The position numbers were made by a program, and so were the translations under genes. From NCBI RefSeq assembly GCF_001413955.1, contig NZ_LCTZ01000002.1, positions 2,218,501 to 2,282,500 on the forward strand: DNA of 64,000 nucleotides, in the 5' to 3' direction. Below the pieces are notes generated by a model. That model was not told the DNA's origin, ran no database searches, and was given only the letters and a program-made list of their open reading frames with translations. Shown here piece by piece: positions 52,687 through 60,733 of the stretch. The DNA is from Flagellimonas eckloniae. GTDB lineage: Bacteria; Bacteroidota; Bacteroidia; Flavobacteriales; Flavobacteriaceae. Positions within the stretch are counted from its first letter, which is position 1, and each line of letters starts with the position of its first letter.

Positions 52687-54050
52687 TAGTTTAAATAAGG
52701 ACTCTTGAAGTCCAACTTTTTGAGTCCTTTTTGTACATCCGCATTGGCCATAAATAGCTTCCATAACATTCCACTTCTATAATTTTCCACCATTACTGGA
52801 ATTGGACCTTGGTCAATGGCCAAATACCGTGGTACATACCAATCTTTTTCTAAACTGAAAGCATCATAAGGGCCATATTTACCTATAAGGCTATCTTGTT
52901 CCGTATACAAAAATCTTAAAAACGTAATGCTTTCCTTGGGCGTGTAGGGCATGGACGAAAGTGCAGCCGTTGGGGAAATTACCCCCAAATCATGATCAGG
53001 TCTGTGTCCTGCATAACCTTTCATGGAGTAACTTGATGTAAGACCCCAATTATTTTCTCCGTAACCTTTATAATTTTTGGGGTTTTCCACACAGTGCCTG
53101 TAGTGGATGAGTGCATGATTTGTATTTAACTTTTTGTAATCCCCAAATTGATCGTTTAAACCATTGGGATCTAATCCCAAATAGGAATAATGTGACCAAA
53201 AAAGTGGTCCTACGGGAGATTTATCATGTTCATAGTGATTCAGTTCAGTCTGTAAATCATAGTATATGGTATCATTGGAAATTGTACCGTTTACCGCCCA
53301 GCCTTTTTCGTACACGCTTTTATCTACTGAATGAGTGGGTGATCCTGCTGCCAAAACATACATTATAAGCGCCTCATTGTAACCTCCAACCGGAAAATCC
53401 ATTTCCCAACCAAAATTGGAAGACCAATGCCAGTACAATACATCTTCACCTTTGGTATACCAATCCCATTCAACTTCCTCCCAGAGCTGTTGTATTTTAT
53501 CAGCAAGGGTTTTTTCTCGTTTATTGTTTTGATCAAGAAATTCTTTTATCGTCAACAAACCCTGAACCAAAAAAGCGGTTTCTACCAAATCTCCGCCATC
53601 ATCCTTTTGGCTAAAAGGAGCGGTTTTACCGTTGGGCATGAGCCAATGTGGCCAAGCTCCATGAAACCTTTCCGCTTTTTCCAGAAAATCAATGGCTTTT
53701 TCAAATCGCAACACAGCTTGTTCCCGAGTAATAAAACCTCGTTCCACGCCAACCAAAATTGCCATTAATCCAAAACCAGAACCTCCAATTGTAATAATGT
53801 CCTTGCTGTGGGTAGGGTATATATTATCAAGATGGATACGTTCTCTTGCAAGACCTGATATGGGTTCAGCTCCATCCCAAAAATAATTAAAGGTCTGTCG
53901 TTGTACCAGGTCCATCAGGTCATTATCAGAATATTGATTGGACTTGGACGTATTTTGAGCTACAAGCTCCTTTTTATAAGTTTTTCGGCCATTGCACCCC
54001 GCTACTATGGATGCAACAGCCAAAACAACTGAAATTACAACTAACTTCAT
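52686..54050 (-). CDS. GH144-like (glycoamylase domain) hydrolase, copy 2, lipoprotein
   Basis: A 454-aa paralogue of the neighbouring enzyme, also a lipoprotein (lipobox VAGC, Cys19). The same blocks occur in the same order: LMDLVQRQTFNYFWDGAEPISG, GGSGFGLMAILVGVERG, RFHGAWPHWLMPNG, DDGGDLVETAFLVQGLL, WDWYTKGEDVLYWHWSS and ALIMYVLAAGSPTHS, ending VPRYLAIDQGPIPVMVEN. The acidic residues in DGGDLVE and near HGAW are kept in both copies. Two non-identical copies suggest different chain-length preference or different substrate, such as linear against cyclic or substituted glucan. It is translationally linked to copy 1. Confidence 0.85.
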   Translation of the reverse strand: MKLVVISVVLAVASIVAGCNGRKTYKKELVAQNTSKSNQYSDNDLMDLVQRQTFNYFWDGAEPISGLARERIHLDNIYPTHSKDIITIGGSGFGLMAILVGVERGFITREQAVLRFEKAIDFLEKAERFHGAWPHWLMPNGKTAPFSQKDDGGDLVETAFLVQGLLTIKEFLDQNNKREKTLADKIQQLWEEVEWDWYTKGEDVLYWHWSSNFGWEMDFPVGGYNEALIMYVLAAGSPTHSVDKSVYEKGWAVNGTISNDTIYYDLQTELNHYEHDKSPVGPLFWSHYSYLGLDPNGLNDQFGDYKKLNTNHALIHYRHCVENPKNYKGYGENNWGLTSSYSMKGYAGHRPDHDLGVISPTAALSSMPYTPKESITFLRFLYTEQDSLIGKYGPYDAFSLEKDWYVPRYLAIDQGPIPVMVENYRSGMLWKLFMANADVQKGLKKLDFKSPYLN

Positions 54051-54086
54051 AAAACTAACTAACTCAAAACTTATGTTATCTAAAGG

Positions 54087-55865
54087 TTATAGATCTAAAT
54101 TCATAACAGACTGTACTTCTTCTTGTGACAATGCTTTATCAAAGAGACGAAGCTCATCCAAATAGCTTAGGTCATACCAATGGTTCCAACCTGTAAAATT
54201 TGGTGCACCGGACATAATTGAAAGGACATTACAATCTGTCCAGTCAACACCGGCAAAGGCACCTTGCGATACAACTTCACCATCTATATATACGACTGCT
54301 TCAGTACCTGAAATGGTAAAGGCCAGATGTATCCAACCTGTGTCTGTAGCTGGGTCAACATCAGCGGCCGCTCCGCCATCGAACCAGCTTCCCCCATCTC
54401 CAAAACCAACATTCAATTTGAAGCGCTGCATTCCCCCAGCATCTTCCCTAAAAAATCGGAAACCTTTGTTTAAATCGTTTGATGTACCATCAATCATTGG
54501 AGGACCCATCACCAAAATACCTGCCCTATTCGGGTCAGCATTTACTTTATACCACATTGTAGCACTGAACTCGGATGTAGTTATACCCCCAGTTGGAAAA
54601 GTAAGATAGGAGTCGATTCCTCCTGCATATGCATTGTCCCCGAAGGCACCCTCGCCTGCAAATCCTGGAGACCCCACAACAGCTGCTTCACTGGCAGTAA
54701 ACATTTCCATGGTATCACCTTCAAAAGGCATGTAGAACATTTCACCATCGAAAGTACCCACAAAACCTCCCGCCTCAGTGGTCATGATGTTTTGTATTTC
54801 TCCCTGGGAAAGTGCTCTATTGAACATTCGGAGTTCATCGATACTACTTTGGTCCGACCAGTGGTTCCAACCTGTGAAGTTTGGAGCCCCTGACATAATG
54901 GAAAGAATATCACAATCTGTCCAGTCCAAACCAGGAAAATCGCCAGTGCTTACAACCTCTCCATTGATGTAGACGGTTGCTGTGGTTTGCGACATGGTAA
55001 TCGCCATATGGGTCCAACCAGCATCGGGTGAGACATCTGCCGCTTCACCGCCATCGAACCAGTGGCCAGAGCTACCAGAGCCAATGTTCAACTTAAAGCG
55101 TTGATTTCCCCCAACTTCTTCCCTAAAAAGCCGGAACCCTTTCGTTAAATCGTTTGATGTACCATCAATCATAGGGGGACTCATTATGAGCACTCCTGCC
55201 CTCTTTGACCCTACTATATTGGCAGCGTCGTTAACATTTATCCAAAAAACAGCACTGAATTCAGATTCCTGCAATCCTTCCGTTGGCAAGGTCAAATACG
55301 ATTCTAATGCTCCTTCGTAGGCGTTTAGACCCACAAAACCTTCTCCGAAAAAGCCTGGAGAGCCTGCTTCATCGGCAGGTCTTAAGCCTACCAAATCAAA
55401 ATAATCTCCATCAAAGGGCATATATAATGTTTCACCAGTATATAAGGGCACATAGGCCGGTTCTTTAACAAAGTTAACGGTAACGGATGTGGTCTTACCA
55501 TCAAGATCGGTGGCATTTACTGTAAAAATATGGTCCCCATCATCCAAACCATCATAGTTTAAATCATCTACCACAACACGGCGATAATCCAAAAAGTTGT
55601 TCATTGTAGCAATTTTGTTGCCGTCTATTGATGCTTCAATTGTGGCCACTTCTATATCATCGGTTACCTCGAAATCTACAGTGATTGAAGTTACCAATTC
55701 CAATACTTTGATCGTTGTACCTTCAAGTGGATAATTAATGGTCACTTGTGGAGCTGAGGCATCAGCTCCTGGGTCTACTTGGGTAAGACCATCTATGCCT
55801 TGGTCACAGCTGTAGAACAATACCACAGCCAATATACTTTGTGCTAAAGTTTTTATAGTTCTCAT
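54087..55865 (-). CDS. Surface lipoprotein with tandem LamG-type domains (SusE-position glycan binder)
   Basis: A 592-aa lipoprotein (lipobox LFYSC, Cys20). Residues about 38-135 are an immunoglobulin-like domain (APQVTINYPLEGTTI, DDGDHIFTVNATDLDG). Two LamG/concanavalin-like domains follow, about 146-365 and 372-592. They are very similar, sharing MIDGTSNDL, WFDGG, VYI(N/D)GEVVS and LSIMSGAPNFTGWNHW. It occupies the place directly after SusD where surface glycan-binding proteins are normally coded, so it probably captures the polysaccharide. No catalytic residues of a hydrolase are recognised. Confidence 0.85.
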   Translation of the reverse strand: MRTIKTLAQSILAVVLFYSCDQGIDGLTQVDPGADASAPQVTINYPLEGTTIKVLELVTSITVDFEVTDDIEVATIEASIDGNKIATMNNFLDYRRVVVDDLNYDGLDDGDHIFTVNATDLDGKTTSVTVNFVKEPAYVPLYTGETLYMPFDGDYFDLVGLRPADEAGSPGFFGEGFVGLNAYEGALESYLTLPTEGLQESEFSAVFWINVNDAANIVGSKRAGVLIMSPPMIDGTSNDLTKGFRLFREEVGGNQRFKLNIGSGSSGHWFDGGEAADVSPDAGWTHMAITMSQTTATVYINGEVVSTGDFPGLDWTDCDILSIMSGAPNFTGWNHWSDQSSIDELRMFNRALSQGEIQNIMTTEAGGFVGTFDGEMFYMPFEGDTMEMFTASEAAVVGSPGFAGEGAFGDNAYAGGIDSYLTFPTGGITTSEFSATMWYKVNADPNRAGILVMGPPMIDGTSNDLNKGFRFFREDAGGMQRFKLNVGFGDGGSWFDGGAAADVDPATDTGWIHLAFTISGTEAVVYIDGEVVSQGAFAGVDWTDCNVLSIMSGAPNFTGWNHWYDLSYLDELRLFDKALSQEEVQSVMNLDL

Positions 55866-55877
55866 AATTGCAATTTT

Positions 55878-57428
55878 TTAATTGTTTACGATATCACCCA
55901 ATATTGGGAATTCGTCTATTTGGTCTTGATGATAGGTTACAAAGGTCCTATCAGGAGTAAATGTCCTGCCTCCAAAACTCAATTCATCATATCTTTCCAA
56001 TCTAACCATATCAAAAAACCGCTTGCCCCATTCCATAGCAAGCTCAGCATATTTCTCATCTATAGCTTGATCTAGAGTAACACCATTTAATGGGGCCAGA
56101 CCTGCTCTGGACCTAACTAAGTTTATTGCGTCATCAGCCGATATGGCAGTTTGTGAAGCTCCTTGTAAAAGTGCTTCTGCATATATTAGAAGTGTTTCGG
56201 CATAACGGAAAACAATGTAGTGCTTATTACTCCCATAGGCCGTTCTCCCAGGTATCAATTGATTTGTAGGCAAATAATGTTTCCCACTTGAAAATATTGA
56301 CCTTACCGTTGAAGTGTTGGTATCACCATCTCTTGTAGTGGGAGAAACAAAACTAGGTAAAGTAGCTTCAGTATATGGTGTTGAAGCTATAAGACTATCT
56401 ATTCCTCTTTGGGAAAAGAATACTGAGGTTTCCAAACGTACATCTTCTTCTCTATCCAACATGAACTCTACATATTTTAGAGTAGGTTCAAAAAATCCCC
56501 AACCATTGCTTGCACCTGCAATTGTGGGATCCCAACTAGTGGGGCCATAAGGATTATAAAGGTGGCTTACCCTATCGCCTTCACCTACGCCAAAATCAGA
56601 ATATTGAAATTCGAATAGGCTTTCATCACTCAACTTCCCCGGTGTTTTAAAAAGTTCGTAAAAATCATTGAAAAGGTTAAACTTTGCAGAGTTGATAATT
56701 TCACCAGTTGCATCTGCAACGGCTTGATAATTCTCCAACTCTTGATTTGCCACTGCTTTGATCATCAAAGCCGTATATCTTGTAACACCACCTGGCAAAT
56801 CTGTGCGCTCATTGGGGCGCATATCCAATAAGAACGGTAAGGCCTCATCCATCTGATCCGAAATATGTTGCATTACCTCATCTTTCGTGGGTACAGAAGT
56901 AACATCTGCAAATGCATTAAGATCGGAGGATTCAGGAATAAATACTGCACCATACACTTGTGACAGTTGAAAAAGCAGAATTGCCCTTAAAACCTTGGCC
57001 TCTGCAATATATTGGTTGCCCAAGGCAACGCCCTCATCATCTGCAAATTCTTGATATCTTTCAATTTGCTCCATCCCAGTGTGGGCAGCAATAATATCAC
57101 CATAGTACGTTTCCCATAAGGTTCGTGATCCAAAAAATGAATTGTCATAAACATACCTGTCTTGGTTGATAAGGCCCTGTTGGTCTCCTGCCGCGTTTAC
57201 ATCATCTCCCCTTGTAGAAACGACCAATGGCTGTTCCCATCCTCTGGACGTAACTGTTTGGTAAACCCCGATGAGTGAAAAAACCATATCATCAGTCTTT
57301 GAAAAATCCGTGCCTCCAGCAAAATTATTATTGAGCTCCGGTTGATCTAATTCGCTTGAACAACTTGTAATAATAATCCCCATAAAAACAAGGAGTGTAT
57401 AAAGTTTGTTTATTCTTAAATATGTCAT
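55878..57428 (-). CDS. susD: SusD/RagB family outer-membrane lipoprotein
   Basis: A 516-aa SusD-like protein, with lipobox IITSC (Cys23). The N-terminal helices have TDFSKTDDMVFSLIGVYQTV and the TPR-rich body contains YIAEAKVLRAILLFQLSQVYG, the family's most conserved block. The C-terminal part has YIVFRYAETLLIYAEALL and MEWGKRFFDMVRLERYDEL. SusD forms a lid over SusC at the outer membrane and binds oligosaccharides. It lies 11 nt after the susC-like gene. Confidence 0.95.
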   Translation of the reverse strand: MTYLRINKLYTLLVFMGIIITSCSSELDQPELNNNFAGGTDFSKTDDMVFSLIGVYQTVTSRGWEQPLVVSTRGDDVNAAGDQQGLINQDRYVYDNSFFGSRTLWETYYGDIIAAHTGMEQIERYQEFADDEGVALGNQYIAEAKVLRAILLFQLSQVYGAVFIPESSDLNAFADVTSVPTKDEVMQHISDQMDEALPFLLDMRPNERTDLPGGVTRYTALMIKAVANQELENYQAVADATGEIINSAKFNLFNDFYELFKTPGKLSDESLFEFQYSDFGVGEGDRVSHLYNPYGPTSWDPTIAGASNGWGFFEPTLKYVEFMLDREEDVRLETSVFFSQRGIDSLIASTPYTEATLPSFVSPTTRDGDTNTSTVRSIFSSGKHYLPTNQLIPGRTAYGSNKHYIVFRYAETLLIYAEALLQGASQTAISADDAINLVRSRAGLAPLNGVTLDQAIDEKYAELAMEWGKRFFDMVRLERYDELSFGGRTFTPDRTFVTYHQDQIDEFPILGDIVNN

Positions 57429-57439
57429 AGCTATTGTTT

Positions 57440-60400
57440 TTAGATTGTAATATTTACGCCAAAGGTGTAAACACCAGGTATTGGATAAGTTTGATTATCT
57501 CTACCATCTGGAACTTCAGGGGTAAAACCGTTGTAGTCGAATAACGTTAAAGGACGCTCAGCGGTAAGGTAAAATCTTATTTTAGGATTAAAATCCCCAC
57601 CAAACTGAGGTAGAGTGTACCCTAACGTAACATTCTGTAATCTTACAAAATCTCCTTTCTCAACAAAAAAACTGTTGAGAAACTGATTGCTCCAAGGATT
57701 TCTTATACCTCTTGCTGAAGGATAGGTATTCGAAGTTCCTGCACCATTCCATCTATTGACAGCAAAGTCTCTATCAATATTTGGGTCAGGAGTCTGTCGG
57801 ATATTAAATCTTTTTTGGTTGGCAATGACATTACCCCCTTGCCCAATTACATTCATGGAAAAATCCCATGCTTTGTAATTAAGTCCAAGATTGAAACCGA
57901 ATGTATAAGTAGGTATGTATGATCCCAAATCTACCCTGTCCTGGGCATCAATCATCATATCCCCATTGTGGTCCACAAACCTGAAATCTCCAGGTTCAAC
58001 TGTCAATCCATTTGTTATTGCAGTTTGTGCAGCTGGGTCATTTTGTATTTCTTCAGGTGTTTGATATACCCCTGCAACCTCTAGTCCGAAGAAAGGATCA
58101 ATGGTTCCACCGATAACAGTCCTTTGAGCAAGATCTCCCCCACTGGTTAAATTTTCTTGGCCTGCCAAATCCAACACTTCATTGTTCAGCGTTGCAAAAT
58201 TTGCGCCTATACTGTAACTGAAATTATCAGAAACCCTTTTGTTCCAGTTCATGACAATTTCAAAACCAGTATTCTTTATTTCACCAACATTTTGCCTTGT
58301 TGTTCCCGGTACTAAAAGCCTGGAAACTGGAATTACGGCATCTCGGGTAACTCTGTTGAAGTAATCTGCTTCCAAGGACAATTGATTATCGAACAATCTA
58401 GCTGTAATACCAAAGTTTGTGGTCTCTGTAACCTCCCATTTTAAGGCCTCAAAATCACTACTTGTTACCAATCCAGAAAATGGTGTGTCTCCAAATGCTG
58501 CCGTAACCTCCTCCGAGGTAATTCCACCTGAACTTGAAGCTACATTGGCATTTCCCGATTCGCCCCAAGTTGCCCGTAACTTTAAATAATTTAGCGTTTT
58601 ACTTTTAGGAAAAAAAGATTCTTCCGAAACTACCCAACCAGCACCAATAGCGGGAAAATAACCCCATTTTTCTTGGTACTTGTTGGTACCATCAGCTCTA
58701 AATGTTCCATAAAGTAAATATCTATCGTCAAAATTATATGCAACCCTTCCAAAATAGGAGAAGAAGTATTGCCTAGACCCATCATCTCCGGTTGCCCTAT
58801 CACCATCATTTCCTTCTGTCAAATCTATGGTATCGGACAAGTCTAAAAAATAGGATTCATCTCCAATTCCGGGACCATTGGGGAAATTCAAGCCAGTTAT
58901 TTCCAACTGTTCCCATGAGCGGTCCCTAAAAGCAGTACCCGCTAAAAGGGTCAGGTTATGTTTACCAAAACTATCATTATAAGTCAAGGTATTGTCCCAA
59001 GTCTGCTCGGATAATGTTTCATTTCTTTTTATCAAAGTGGCATTTTCCCTAAAGGCATTTCCATTACCGAAAAAGTATGGAAGCCGAACCTCCCTAACTT
59101 CAAGTGTCTCAAAATTATGATAATATGCCGTTTTAAAAGTCAGTTTGTCTGGGACCAATTGATAACTCAAATCAATCGTCATCAATGCGTTTCTACCTTT
59201 ATTTCTATTCTCGGTATTTTCCATTACCGGGAAAGGGTTTTGCGTACCTCTATAACCTAAGTCTTGTGCATTTGCATAAGGCCTGGGAAATGCATCTGTT
59301 TTTGATGGATCGAGGACGGGCATTACAGGGACGGCATAGTAAGCCAGTGCAAATGCTGTATCTTCAGGGCGATATCTTGTGGAATTGCTGAAAAGTGTCG
59401 ATAGTCCAATATTTAAACGATCACTTGCATCAAAGTTTAGTTTACCCCTAATATTAAATCGTTCATAATCATTCTTCATCTTAAGAATTCCTTCTTGTTC
59501 AAAATAATTTAACCCTACTGAATACGTTATGCTTTCCGCACCTCCGGTAACCCCAAAACTGTGATTTTGCTGAAGCGCATCACGCAGAATTAAATCATAC
59601 CAATCCGTGTTTACATCCGGCACATCCGGATTTATCCGACTTCTACCATAACGTTGGATGGCGTTTTCAATAAACTGTGCTTCTGCATCTGATCCAGACT
59701 CTCTAGCTAAAGTGGCAAACTGTTCTGTGTTTGAAAGTGTCACCAAATTCTGGGCTATTTGAACTGACTGATACCCATTATACGTAATTTGTGGTTTCTG
59801 GTTTTTTCTACCCGATTTTGTCTGAATCAAAACAACACCATTCGCTGCTCTTACCCCATAAATTGCAGTTGCGGACGCATCTTTTAAAACCGAAATACTC
59901 TCAACATCTTCGGGGTTTAAAAAATCAATATCGTCAAAAAATACCCCGTCAACTACATAAAGTGGATCTGAGGCACCATCAACAAAAGAACCCAAGCCCC
60001 TAACCCTAATTGTGGGACCTGTACCTGGAGCTCCACTGCTAACTACCTGCAGACCAGCTACTTTTCCTTGAAGTGACTGCATGGCAGCTCCCGATGGAGT
60101 TCGGACGATATCTTCAGATTTTATAGTAGCTATTGAGCCTGTTAAATCTGCTTTCTTCTGGGTACCATAACCTATAACAACTACTTCATCAAGTGATTGG
60201 GTATCTTCCTGCAAAACTACGTTTATGGAGTTCTGACTATTTACAGGAATCTCTTGTGCCGTAAAACCGATATAGCTAAATACAAGAATTCCGTTGCTGG
60301 GAACATCTCCCAAATTATAGTTGCCATCAAAATCTGTTTGAATACCATTTGTTGTACCCTTAACAATGACACTAGCACCTGGCAACGGGCTTCCTTGGTC

Positions 60401-60499
60401 ATCATTAACTACCCCCGAGACCGTAATATTATCTTGGGCGTAAATAAGGACTTGGAAAAGAAAAAATGATATTGATAAAAAGTATCTACTCATTTTCAT
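57440..60499 (-). CDS. susC: SusC/RagA family TonB-linked outer-membrane transporter
   Basis: A 1019-aa TonB-dependent porin. After the signal peptide comes the carboxypeptidase-regulatory-like domain (TVSGVVNDDQGSPLPGASVI), then the TonB box/linker EVVVIGYGTQKKADLTGS. The plug domain (GAAMQSLQGKVAGLQVVS, IRVRGLGS, DPLYVVDGVFFDDIDFLNP) leads into a 22-strand barrel that ends ...IPGVYTFGVNITI. It imports glycan fragments with SusD. It is the first gene of the PUL operon. Two direct repeats upstream (60630-60698) may be its operator. Confidence 0.96.
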   Translation of the reverse strand: MKMSRYFLSISFFLFQVLIYAQDNITVSGVVNDDQGSPLPGASVIVKGTTNGIQTDFDGNYNLGDVPSNGILVFSYIGFTAQEIPVNSQNSINVVLQEDTQSLDEVVVIGYGTQKKADLTGSIATIKSEDIVRTPSGAAMQSLQGKVAGLQVVSSGAPGTGPTIRVRGLGSFVDGASDPLYVVDGVFFDDIDFLNPEDVESISVLKDASATAIYGVRAANGVVLIQTKSGRKNQKPQITYNGYQSVQIAQNLVTLSNTEQFATLARESGSDAEAQFIENAIQRYGRSRINPDVPDVNTDWYDLILRDALQQNHSFGVTGGAESITYSVGLNYFEQEGILKMKNDYERFNIRGKLNFDASDRLNIGLSTLFSNSTRYRPEDTAFALAYYAVPVMPVLDPSKTDAFPRPYANAQDLGYRGTQNPFPVMENTENRNKGRNALMTIDLSYQLVPDKLTFKTAYYHNFETLEVREVRLPYFFGNGNAFRENATLIKRNETLSEQTWDNTLTYNDSFGKHNLTLLAGTAFRDRSWEQLEITGLNFPNGPGIGDESYFLDLSDTIDLTEGNDGDRATGDDGSRQYFFSYFGRVAYNFDDRYLLYGTFRADGTNKYQEKWGYFPAIGAGWVVSEESFFPKSKTLNYLKLRATWGESGNANVASSSGGITSEEVTAAFGDTPFSGLVTSSDFEALKWEVTETTNFGITARLFDNQLSLEADYFNRVTRDAVIPVSRLLVPGTTRQNVGEIKNTGFEIVMNWNKRVSDNFSYSIGANFATLNNEVLDLAGQENLTSGGDLAQRTVIGGTIDPFFGLEVAGVYQTPEEIQNDPAAQTAITNGLTVEPGDFRFVDHNGDMMIDAQDRVDLGSYIPTYTFGFNLGLNYKAWDFSMNVIGQGGNVIANQKRFNIRQTPDPNIDRDFAVNRWNGAGTSNTYPSARGIRNPWSNQFLNSFFVEKGDFVRLQNVTLGYTLPQFGGDFNPKIRFYLTAERPLTLFDYNGFTPEVPDGRDNQTYPIPGVYTFGVNITI

Positions 60500-60629
60500 A
60501 ATTGTTCAAAAGTTTAGTTTGTTTATTGCTAAATTAATAATAGAGGCCAGTACCCAATAACATTAGGATTACATAAAAATTACATCATCCCAAAATTCCT
60601 TCTGAGACCGTATTTTTAAGGCTTATGCA

Positions 60630-60698
60630 GTAGTCTATCTTTGCTTTTCAAAATAAATTTTAACATTGTGATGTACCAATGATGTAGTCTAAAAATGC
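60630..60698. promoter_or_regulatory. Direct repeats GTAGTCTAnnnnTGC upstream of susC, possible operator
   Basis: GTAGTCTATCTTTGC (60630-60644) and GTAGTCTAAAAATGC (60684-60698) share 11 of 15 defined positions in the GTAGTCTA...TGC frame and are 54 bp apart, about five helical turns. They lie 131-199 bp before the susC ATG, in the 234-bp interval to the regulator gene. No exact TAnnTTTG box is seen there. Confidence 0.3.
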
Positions 60699-60733
60699 TT
60701 TTAGAACATCAGTAAACCAATTATATAAGAATT

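Noticed and set aside
52687..52764. N-terminal extension of GH144-like copy 1
   Set aside because: It lies within the preceding gene, while ATG 52686 gives a proper lipoprotein signal and a coupled TAATG junction.
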